Source: Verrucomicrobiota bacterium
GTDB taxonomy: Bacteria; Verrucomicrobiota; Verrucomicrobiia; Opitutales; UBA953
Length of the DNA stretch: 15,702 nt
Reading direction: 5' to 3'
Assembly (NCBI GenBank): GCA_005798925.1
Contig: SYID01000046.1
Location: 1 to 15,702, forward strand
The notes beneath the pieces are model-generated. The model did no database searches, was not told the origin of the DNA, and was given only the letters and a program-made list of their open reading frames with translations. Numbering within the stretch: position 1 is the first letter of the stretch; every line of letters starts with the position of its first letter. The translations under genes were made by a program, and so were the position numbers. Below, in pieces: positions 6,579 to 14,500 of the stretch.

Positions 6579-7895
6579 TCAGTCCTGCAGGGCCTGACCG
6601 GAAGTCTCCTTGCCGAGGAAGGCGACGAACAGGCCGACTCCGTAGACGAGGGTGATCGCGGCCGCGGCCTGCTGGTAACCGCCGAGGCTCTCGACCAGCT
6701 TGCCGCTGAGCAGCACGAAAGGCACGGCGACCAGTCGGCCGGTGTTGTAGCAGATGCCCTGCCCCGTCGCGCGGACGCGGGTCGGGAAGAGCTCCGGCAG
6801 ATAGAGCGGGAAGAAACCGAAGAAGGCCGTGGCGGCCATGCCGAGGGTGAAGACCTTCGCGGCCATGACCCAGGGGAAGATTCCGAAGAGCATGTCGCCG
6901 GACCAATCCGCCGGAGTCCGGTAGATCCAGACCGTGGCGGCCAGGGCGAAGAGGCAGAGCAACTGGTAACCCAGCCGACGCCGCAGTCCGGCCAGGAGCA
7001 GCGGAGCGATGACCGTGCTCACGCAGGCCCCGACCGAGACGATGACCATGGCGAGCGCCTTGGCGCGGGGATTATCGGGTCCGGCCAGTTCGCCGACCCA
7101 GAGCGGAATCCATTGCACGGCCCCCCAGGTGCCGACGAAGACCACCGAGACCATCAGGATCCCGGCGAGGGTCGTGCCGGCGAGCTCGCCGCTGAGGACT
7201 TCGCCGATCTTGGACCGGGCGGGCGTCGGGGCGGCGGCCTCCTTCGCGGCCGAGCGTTCCCACTTCTCGGACTCGGGCACGAAGAGCCGGATCAACAAGG
7301 TCAGGATCGCCGGCGAGGCGCCGATCAGGAAGTGGATGCGCCACGAAGAGTCGTCGGCGGGATAGGCGAGGGCCATGCAGCCCACGAGCACCATGCCGAG
7401 GTTGGCGGCCATGCCGATGGCACCGGCCATCTTGGAGCGATGCCGCTCCGGCCAGGCTTCCATCACGAGGGCCACGCCCAGCGCCCACTCGCCGCCCATG
7501 CCGAGCGCCGCCATGAATCGCGCGGCGGCGAGGTGGGTCGGGTCTGAGGCGAAGTAGCAGACGCCGCTGAAGAGGGAATAAAAAAGGATGCTGAACGACA
7601 TCGCCTTCACGCGCCCGATGCGGTCGCCGAGCCAGCCGAAGGCCGCGCCGCCGAGCGCGGCGCCGACGAGGAACGCCGAGGTGATGACGCCCATCCAGCC
7701 GCCGACCCAGCCGTTGATCGACTTGGCGCCGAGCGCGGCGATGTCGGCGGGCACCATGCTCTTGAGCGCCGGGCCGGCGAGCGTCGGAAAGAGCGCCTGC
7801 TCATAACCGTCCATCATCCATCCGAGGAAACCGGCGAGCAGCGTCATCTGCATGCCCTTCGTGATCGCGTCGCGGGTGTCTTTGGCGTCGTGCAT
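6579..7895 (-). CDS. MFS transporter, coupled to the enolase-type gene
   Basis: A 438-residue twelve-helix transporter. TM1 contains GWMMDGYEQALFP (25-37), with the acidic DGYE feature of organic-acid MFS symporters. Motif A is GWLGDRIGRVK (87-97), followed by ARFMAALGMGGEWALG and, near the C-terminus, YLPELFPTRVRATGQG. It is homologous to the MFS protein at 2814-4100 but clearly diverged. The gene ends 6 bases before the enolase-type ATG; substrate uptake for that enzyme is the simplest role. It begins 53 bases downstream of the lysR stop codon on the same strand, so the regulator may be the first gene of the operon. The ATG at 7895 is preceded by CCCC and there is no Shine-Dalgarno. The substrate is unassigned. 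Confidence 0.93.
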   Translation of the reverse strand: MHDAKDTRDAITKGMQMTLLAGFLGWMMDGYEQALFPTLAGPALKSMVPADIAALGAKSINGWVGGWMGVITSAFLVGAALGGAAFGWLGDRIGRVKAMSFSILFYSLFSGVCYFASDPTHLAAARFMAALGMGGEWALGVALVMEAWPERHRSKMAGAIGMAANLGMVLVGCMALAYPADDSSWRIHFLIGASPAILTLLIRLFVPESEKWERSAAKEAAAPTPARSKIGEVLSGELAGTTLAGILMVSVVFVGTWGAVQWIPLWVGELAGPDNPRAKALAMVIVSVGACVSTVIAPLLLAGLRRRLGYQLLCLFALAATVWIYRTPADWSGDMLFGIFPWVMAAKVFTLGMAATAFFGFFPLYLPELFPTRVRATGQGICYNTGRLVAVPFVLLSGKLVESLGGYQQAAAAITLVYGVGLFVAFLGKETSGQALQD

Positions 7896-7948
7896 GGGGT
7901 CACGCCATCAGAAGGAGTTATTCCGGGGCTTCAAGGGGCGATTTACGG

Positions 7949-8824
7949 CTACGCGGCGGCCTCGCCGATCAGCAACCGACGGAACGACTGGGCGCCCGGG
8001 GAAAGCTCCTGGCCCTTTCGCTGGAGCAAGGCCACCGAACGCCGGACCGGCGCGCCGCCCAGCCGGACGACGGCGCAGCCTGGCACGGCGTCGCGCGCCG
8101 CGAGTTCCGGGAGAAGGGCGATGCCAAGGTCGGCCGCGACCAGCGAACGGATCGTCTCCAGCTCACCGCTCTCGCAGGCGGTCCGCGGTTCGAAGCCGGC
8201 CGCCCGGCAGGCGGCCTGGGCGACATCCCGCGCCCTGCCCTTGTAAAAGACGAACGCTTCCTTCGCCAGCTCGGACAACCTGGGCAGACGTCGGCGCGCC
8301 AAGGGATGCTTCTTCGGGACCAGAAGCACGAAGGACTCATCCAGCAGAGGCGTCACTTGGAACGCGTCGCCCGGCGCGGGGAGCTGGACCACGCCGAGTT
8401 CGATCCTGCCCGTTTCCACCCATTGCGCCACGGCCTCCGACGTCCCCTCGAGCAAGGCCAGTTCGACCTGCGGATGCTTGCGCCGGAAGGCCGCGACGGC
8501 GGCGGGCAGGAGGCATGCGCTCACGGAAGGAATCGCCCCCACGGCCAGCCGGCCGCCCCGGAGAGCCACCTGGTCGCCGACCGCCCGGCGCGTCGCGAGG
8601 GCCTGCGCCAACAGGGCCTCGGCATGGGTCCGCAGGGTCTCCCCCGCCGGCGTCAGGGTCGTCTCCCGCCGACCGCGGTTGAACAGGCGCGCGCCCAGCC
8701 CGGCCTCGAGCTTGCGCATCTGTTCGCTCAAGGCGGCCTGCGCCAGGTTGAGCTTGGCCGCGGCGCGCGTGAAGCTCCGCTGGCGCGCGGCTTCGAGGAA
8801 GTATTCCAGCTGGTAGAGGTCCAT
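7949..8824 (-). CDS. LysR family transcriptional regulator
   Basis: A 291-residue protein of typical LTTR length. The N-terminal winged helix-turn-helix is evident: LYQLEYFLEAARQRSFTRAA (3-22), then LNLAQAALSEQMRKLEAGLG and LFNRGRRETTLTPAG. The remainder is a periplasmic-binding-like effector domain starting near GRLAVGAIPSVSA, with LGVVQLP and the LVAADLGIALLPE block near the C-terminus. LTTRs usually bind the region between themselves and a divergent target and respond to a pathway substrate or intermediate. Here the divergent target would be the aldolase/flavin-oxidoreductase pair, starting 70 bases away; the MFS-enolase-thuA genes behind lysR are possible further targets. The start ATG at 8824 fits the family N-terminus. 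The effector cannot be predicted. Confidence 0.96.
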   Translation of the reverse strand: MDLYQLEYFLEAARQRSFTRAAAKLNLAQAALSEQMRKLEAGLGARLFNRGRRETTLTPAGETLRTHAEALLAQALATRRAVGDQVALRGGRLAVGAIPSVSACLLPAAVAAFRRKHPQVELALLEGTSEAVAQWVETGRIELGVVQLPAPGDAFQVTPLLDESFVLLVPKKHPLARRRLPRLSELAKEAFVFYKGRARDVAQAACRAAGFEPRTACESGELETIRSLVAADLGIALLPELAARDAVPGCAVVRLGGAPVRRSVALLQRKGQELSPGAQSFRRLLIGEAAA

Positions 8825-8894
8825 CGTTTATTCCGTCGATAGTGGCTGGAAACTAATGTTTTTCAAGCACCATGGAAAGTGGTAAGGTATCCCC
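8825..8894. promoter_or_regulatory. Divergent lysR/aldolase intergenic region with possible LysR box
   Basis: This 70-base A/T-richer gap separates lysR from the aldolase gene. It holds the interrupted palindrome TAGT-N8-ACTA (8840-8855), within which a T-N11-A spacing typical of LTTR boxes can be read (8843 to 8855). For lysR, TTGAAA is present on the minus strand (8866-8861) as a -35 candidate, with only a poor -10 partner. For the aldolase gene, TAAGGT (8883-8888) has the TAnnnT form of a -10 element and lies 6 bases before the ATG, which would give a leaderless or nearly leaderless transcript; alternatively AAGGT may act as a weak Shine-Dalgarno. Confidence 0.45.
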
Positions 8895-10013
8895 ATGAAG
8901 CCGCTGATCGACCGCCCCGAGGACCTATCGCCGACGACGCCTTGGTCGGCGACGAAATGGGCCTGGACGGCCGAGGAAGCCCTCGTCGACCACCGGACCA
9001 AGGCGCGACTCTGTTCCGCGGTGCTCCTGCCCTTCCGCGACGGCCGGCCCGACTGGGCCAGCTTCGTGTCCGAGATCCGCTGGCAGCTGGCTGCGGCCGA
9101 CCACTACGGCGTCGAGCTGGTGCCGGTGCTCAACGCCGATACCGGCTACATCTTCGACCTCGACGACCGGATGTACGCCGAGGTGCTCCGCCGGTTCCGT
9201 GCGGCCTTCCCGGACCTGCGCTTCATCGCCGGCATCACCGCCCGTGGCGCGCAGGACGACACCTCCTTCAAGGCCGAGCGCTACCGCGGCCTGCTGGACC
9301 TCGTCCAGGCCCACGACAACTGCGAGGTGATGATCATGACCTCGAAGTGGCTCAACACGCTCGACCCCGAGCGTCGCCGCGACGGCTACTACCAGATCGC
9401 CGAGTGGCTCATCCGTCCCGGTATCGTGCACGCGCTCGAGCCCGCCTTCGTCCCGTGGGCCACGCCCTACGAGCCTTGGCTGCTCCACCAGCTGGCCATC
9501 CACCCGAAGTTCGTGGGCGGCAAGGTCAGCACCTTGGACGAGCCGCACTTCCTCTACTGGGCGGCGATGTGCAAGGACCTGAAGCTGGACTTCGCCCCGC
9601 ACAGCGGCGACGACTACGGCATCGCCACGGCCATCAAGACCGGCCTGCCCCTGCTCATCGGCGCCGCCAGCAGCGCGGCCCCGCAGATCTGCGCCGCGAA
9701 GGACATGTGGCTCGACGACGGCGCCCCGGGGAAGAAATTCCCCACGGGCACGGGTCGCTTCGACACCCGAGTCTACAAGCTCTTCGAAGCCTTCCAGTCG
9801 CTCGAAGACCAGGTCTTCCGCCTCGATGCCAAGGGCAGCGCCGCGTCCTACAAGCACAGCACCGCCCACCTGCTGCATCAGCTCGGCGTCATCGCTTCCC
9901 CCGAACCGCACCCCGCCTGCAAAGACGTCCGTGGACCGGACGAAGCCGCCCGCATGACGGAAGCCATGGTGCGCACGCGTCGCATCTCCGAACGCCTCAA
10001 CATCCCTCGCTGA
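8895..10013 (+). CDS. Dihydrodipicolinate synthase-like (DapA family) aldolase/lyase
   Basis: A 372-residue predicted TIM-barrel protein. KARLCSAVLLPFRDGRPDW (36-54), ELVPVLNADTGYI (74-86) and FIAGITARG (110-118) follow the strand pattern of the DapA/N-acetylneuraminate lyase superfamily, and K210 in FVGGKVSTLDEP sits where the Schiff-base lysine is expected. Superfamily members join or split pyruvate or 2-oxo acids with aldehydes, or dehydrate sugar acids. The match is remote: the DapA GTTGE and tyrosine motifs are not obvious, and the C-terminal 70-80 residues, including YKHSTAHLLHQLG (319-331), are longer than in the roughly 300-residue classical enzymes. It is therefore not the housekeeping dapA. 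It precedes the flavin oxidoreductase gene by 8 bases and diverges from lysR, so a catabolic role is inferred. The ATG is preceded by CCCC. Confidence 0.75.
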   Translation: MKPLIDRPEDLSPTTPWSATKWAWTAEEALVDHRTKARLCSAVLLPFRDGRPDWASFVSEIRWQLAAADHYGVELVPVLNADTGYIFDLDDRMYAEVLRRFRAAFPDLRFIAGITARGAQDDTSFKAERYRGLLDLVQAHDNCEVMIMTSKWLNTLDPERRRDGYYQIAEWLIRPGIVHALEPAFVPWATPYEPWLLHQLAIHPKFVGGKVSTLDEPHFLYWAAMCKDLKLDFAPHSGDDYGIATAIKTGLPLLIGAASSAAPQICAAKDMWLDDGAPGKKFPTGTGRFDTRVYKLFEAFQSLEDQVFRLDAKGSAASYKHSTAHLLHQLGVIASPEPHPACKDVRGPDEAARMTEAMVRTRRISERLNIPR

Positions 10014-10021
10014 ACCCTGCC

Positions 10022-11509
10022 ATGACCACCCCTTTCAAACTCACCCGCGTCGCCTCGCTCAAGACCGTCGCCGATTTCCGCGCGCATTGCGCCGGGCTCG
10101 GCGTCGACCTGCCCCTCGAGGACGCCATCGAAGCCGGCGCCGGCAACCCCCTGTCGCAGCCGATCGCGCGCACGCAGGTCAACGGCAAGACCATCGGTAA
10201 CCGCATCGCCATCCACCCGATGGAAGGCTGGGACGGCACGACCACCGGCGGTATCTCCGAGGAGATGAAGCGACGCTGGCAGCGCTTCGGCGCAAGCGGC
10301 GCCAAGCTGATCTGCGGGGCCGAGGCCATGGCCGTGCGCGCCGACGGACGGGCGAACATGAACCAGCTCATCATCAACGAGGAGAACCGCGCCGGCATCA
10401 CCGAGCTCGTAGGCATCCTCAAGGCCGAGCACCTGGCCCGCTGGGGCTCGGTCGACGACCTCGTCATCGGCTTCCAGCTGACGCATTCCGGCCGCTTCTG
10501 CCGCCCGCACGACAAGAAGCGCTGGGAATCCCGCGTGGCCTACCGCCACCCGATCCTCGACAAGAAGTTCAACGTGACCTCCGACGACCAGGTGCTGACG
10601 GACGCCGACGTCGAGGAGCTGATCCGCTGCTACGTGCGCGCCGCCCGCGTGGCGCGCGACTGCGGCGCCGACTTCGTGGACATCAAGCACTGCCACGGCT
10701 ACCTGCTGCACGAGTTCCTCGGCGCCCATACGCGCCCGGGCAAGTTCGGCGGCTCCTTCGAGAACCGCACCCGCATCCTGCGCGACATCATCGCGGGCAT
10801 CCGCGCGGACGGCAACCTGATCGACATCGGCGTGCGCCTGAGCCTCTTCGATATGGTGCCTTTCCGCCCCGACCCGGCGCTCAGCCAGCCCGGCAAGCTC
10901 GGTCCCGGGATCCCCGAGGACTTCTCGGCCTGCCTGCCCTACCGCTACGCCTTCGGCGTGAACCAGGCCAAGCCCACCGAGATCGACCTCACCGAGACCT
11001 TCGCCTTCGTGAAGCTGCTGGGCGAACTCGGCGTCAAGATCCTGAACACGACGGCCGGCTCGCCTTACTACAACCCCCATCTCCAACGCCCGGCGGCCTA
11101 TCCGCCCAGCGACGGCTACCAGCCCGCGCATGATCCGCTCATCGACGTCGCCCGCCAGGTACGCGTCGTCCGCGAGGTCCGCGCCCAGGCGCCGGCAGGC
11201 ATGATCGTCGTCAGCTCCGGCCTCAGCTACGTCCAGGAATACCTGCCCCATCTGGCGCAGCACATCCTGCGCACCGGCGGCAGCGACGCGATCGGCGTCG
11301 GCCGCGCCGTGCTCAGCTACCCGGCCATGCTGGCCGACGCCGCGAAGAACGGCGCGCTGGAAACGAAGTTCATCTGCCGTACCTTCAGCGACTGCACGAC
11401 CGCGCCACGCAACGGACTCATCTCCGGCTGCTACCCGCTCGACAAGTATTACACCGCCAAACCGGAATTCCAGCAGCTGAAAGACATCAAAAAGGCCGTC
11501 GGAAGCTGA
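10022..11509 (+). CDS. NADH:flavin oxidoreductase, Old Yellow Enzyme-like
   Basis: A 495-residue protein. I start it at the ATG at 10022, 8 bases after the aldolase stop. The same frame stays open far upstream, but only antiparallel to the aldolase reading. OYE-family FMN TIM-barrel features: NRIAIHPMEGWDG (60-72), the QLTHSGRF substrate/flavin segment (152-159), FVDIKHCHGYLLHEFLGAH (218-236) with H223 and H225, RPGKFGGSFENRTR (238-251), and the phosphate-binding IGVGRAVL (424-431). Such enzymes reduce activated C=C bonds with NAD(P)H, or act in demethylation and dienoyl reductions. The barrel carries extra length, and the C-terminus holds three cysteines (C452, C458, C470) in CRTFSDC...SGC. 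This spacing is not the Cx2Cx3Cx11C 4Fe-4S motif of 2,4-dienoyl-CoA reductase, so a cluster is unproven. No second flavin or NAD domain follows. Probably the last gene of this operon; substrate unknown. Confidence 0.9.
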   Translation: MTTPFKLTRVASLKTVADFRAHCAGLGVDLPLEDAIEAGAGNPLSQPIARTQVNGKTIGNRIAIHPMEGWDGTTTGGISEEMKRRWQRFGASGAKLICGAEAMAVRADGRANMNQLIINEENRAGITELVGILKAEHLARWGSVDDLVIGFQLTHSGRFCRPHDKKRWESRVAYRHPILDKKFNVTSDDQVLTDADVEELIRCYVRAARVARDCGADFVDIKHCHGYLLHEFLGAHTRPGKFGGSFENRTRILRDIIAGIRADGNLIDIGVRLSLFDMVPFRPDPALSQPGKLGPGIPEDFSACLPYRYAFGVNQAKPTEIDLTETFAFVKLLGELGVKILNTTAGSPYYNPHLQRPAAYPPSDGYQPAHDPLIDVARQVRVVREVRAQAPAGMIVVSSGLSYVQEYLPHLAQHILRTGGSDAIGVGRAVLSYPAMLADAAKNGALETKFICRTFSDCTTAPRNGLISGCYPLDKYYTAKPEFQQLKDIKKAVGS

Positions 11510-11524
11510 AAACCGAGGCGCCTA

Positions 11525-11562
11525 AGGGGTTGCAGGCAGGGATGGCATAGGGACAATCCCCT
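11525..11562. repeat. Imperfect inverted repeat before the Verru_Chthon A gene
   Basis: AGGGGTTG (11525-11532) and CAATCCCCT (11554-11562) can pair with a single bulged base around a 21-base loop, and CCTAAG occurs at both ends (11521-11526 and 11559-11564). It lies 15 bases after the flavin oxidoreductase stop and ends 2 bases before the GTG start of the next gene. It may act as a weak terminator of the upstream operon, or as a leader structure for the pilin-like gene. The intergenic gap (11510-11564) shows no convincing promoter. Confidence 0.35.
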
Positions 11563-11564
11563 AA

Positions 11565-14500
11565 GTGTCGTCCCCCCGCGCCACCCCCTCCGCGTCGCGG
11601 CCCACCGCGCGCAGCGGCTTCAGCCTCGTGCTGACGCTGACGGTGATGGCCATGCTCACGCTGACGGTGATCACCGCCGCCGCCTTCATCACCGTCGAAT
11701 CGCGGCTCGCGACGCAGCATCACCTCGCCACGCGGGCGCGGCTCAACGGGCTGGCCGCCGTCCGTCTCGCGCTGGCCCACCTGCAGCAGGAAGCCGGGCC
11801 CGACCAGCGGGCGACGGCGCGGGCCGACTTCACCGTCACGCACACGCAACCCGGGCGCAACTGGACCGGCGTGCGCAACGCGATGTGGACGGGCGTCTGG
11901 CGCAACGACGCCCCGCTGCAGCCGCCGGCCTGGCTGATCAGCGGACGGCACGACCGGACGGCCGGCGCCCAGTCGGCGTCGCTCGCTTCCTCCTTCGATC
12001 CGCGCCAGCCGGTCAGCGCGGCCAATCCGGCGCCGGACTATCCCGAAGCGGTCTGGCTGCCCTGGCAGACCGACTATGCGCCGCCCGCTTCGACGCTCGT
12101 CACGCTCGTCGGCGCCGCCACGGCGGAAGGCCCGGTGGACGCCGTGCCCGCGATCATCAAGGCCGCGCCGGAGACGCCCGGCCGCCCGGACGGACGCGTC
12201 TCCCTGCCGAAGATCGCGCTGCCCGACCAAGCCCGCGGGGCGTATGCCTACTGGATCGGGGATGAAGGCGTGAAGATCCGGCTTGACGCCCGCGACCCGC
12301 GCGCCGCCGGCGCGGACAAAGCCCGGCGGCTGGCCGTCAAAGGGGCCGGCGGCGTCGCCCTGGGCCTGCTCCCGGGCTTCACGGACGATGCCGGCGCCGC
12401 GATCGACCCGCGGATCAGGCGGTTGACGGATTTCGCCGTGGCCCCGCCGAGCGGCGTCGCCCTCCCGACGGAAGCGGCCGCCCGCGGCCTCTGGACCGAC
12501 GCCACCGTCGCATCGGAAGGCGTGCTGGCCGACGCGCTCTGGGGCGGGCTGCAGGTCGACCTTTCGACCCTGTTCGAGAAACCCTTGGACGCCTTCCGGC
12601 TCACGGAGTACGGCGGCGGCCCGGGCGCTTCGACCTACGTCTACTCGCCCTGGGATCAGACGACCGGCAGCGGACCGACGGACGCCACGGCCGTCTTCGC
12701 CGACGCGCGCGCCCTGTTGCGCTGCCGCGAGGAAGGGATGGCGAACGACCGGCTCGTCGCGCCAATCTACAGCCTGCCGGACCGGGCGCGACCGAGCGCG
12801 CGGCTGCGCGGCCCCCTCTGGGAGGCCCTGCGCGCCCACCATCTGCTGTACCGCGAACTCAGCGACCGGCCGGGCCGGGCGCCGTCGCTCGACGCCCGCG
12901 CGCACTTCCCGAACACCGTGGCGCTGGCGGGACTCATCAACGCCAGCACCGCCCATTACGGACACCTGTACAACCGGATGGACACCCCGGAGGACGTCTG
13001 GGCGACGGACACCCTGCGCGGCACGCCGGCGCCGCGGCCGCTCAAGCCGGGCGTCTTCCCTTACGTCGCGCGGCAGCAGCTCGTGCTGGGCCTGCAGGAC
13101 GCCGGCGGCGAACTGCGGCTGGTGCTCACGCCGATCACCGTGCTGCACAATCCCTACAACGTCGCGCTGAGGCTGAACCCCGTGAACAGCGGCGACGCGG
13201 CGATGCGCCTGTCCTTCCGGCATTGGAACCATTGGAAAATCGACTTCACGGCGAATTCCGAGGCCTCGACGACCAGCTGGTGGCACGACCTCCTGACCAT
13301 GGCGTCCCGCACGGGCGGCAACCCGAACGCGGCGGAGAGCATGCGCGTCTACATCCCGCCGCTGACCCTCGAACCCGGCGAACTCCGGGTGTTCTCGCTG
13401 CCCGGCCCGCAGCCGATGCGCTTCGACCGGCTGGGCACGACGGTGCCCCGCTTCGATTTCCGCGGAGGTTTCTACGTGCCCTGCCTCACCCCGGGCGGCG
13501 GACCGCTCAACCGCAACGGGACCGACACGCTCAGCGTGCGCTTCCGTAGCGAAGGGCCCTTCTACGTCCGCCACATGATCTCCTGCTGGCCGGGCGACCG
13601 GCTCGACGAGACCGGCAACGCCGGCGACGCCAGCCTGTACAACGCCGCCAGCGAGGTCACCGAACTCCTCTCCAACGACCTCGGCGCCGGCCGCAGCGGC
13701 TCCGCGCCCGCGAAGCTAATCCCGCCCGGCGCCGTGCTGCCGTCGCCCAGGCAGCCTCCCGCCGTGCTGGCCGTGCTGGATTACGCGGTGCGCTGGCCCG
13801 GCGACGCCCTGCCCTTCCCGTTGTTCACCCGCTCGAACCCGACCGCCGCGATGACGCGCCCCGAGGCCACCGGCTGGTCGCCCGGCGGGATGCCGGCCGG
13901 GCACGCGACGACCTCGAGCAGCTTCCGCATGACCATCCGCGCGGCGAACGACTGGTCCGAAGTGCTCGAGACCGACGGCTCGGGCGGCAAGGCGTTCGGC
14001 GGGCTCAGCGCCTCCTCGTCCGGCCAGCACGGCGCGGTGTTCACGTCCGTGCCGCTCGCCGCCCCGGTCTCGCTCGCCGAGTACGCCCACGCGAACATCC
14101 ACCTGCGCGACCAGGATCCGCTCCTCGCCGCGGGCAACAGCTTCGCCTCGCCGTTCATCCCGCGCCATCGCGTCTGGAACTACCGCTCCGGCCAGAACAA
14201 CACGGACCTCGACCGCTCCTACCTGATCAACGCGGCGCTCTTCGACCGCCACTTCCTCTCCGGGGCCGCGCCGACGTGGGCCGACGGACGCGAGGTGACG
14301 CCGCTCACGCAGGTCCTCGACGACTTCGCCGCCGGACGGACGCGATTGGGGAACGTCCGCCTGCGGCCGCTGCCGGCGGCGGACACGGCCGCGCGCCTCC
14401 GCTCGCACCGCACCTTCGCGACGGCGGTCATGTCGGAAGGCGCCTTCAACGTGAACAGCGTCTCGCCCAACGCCTGGGCGGCGCTGCTCGGCGCGACCAA

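Noticed and set aside
8879..10021. Open frame that would extend the flavin oxidoreductase upstream into an 876-residue protein
   Set aside because: This stretch overlaps the aldolase gene in another frame, and its translation is Arg/Pro-rich low-complexity sequence. The OYE family N-terminus begins at the ATG at 10022.
9878..11263. 461-residue minus-strand frame
   Set aside because: Mirror of the flavin oxidoreductase coding region, without domain features.
11487..13574. 695-residue minus-strand frame
   Set aside because: Antisense to the cassette A gene. Composition (Arg, Gly, Val, Glu) is that of reverse-complement high-GC code. The plus strand has the recognised family motifs.
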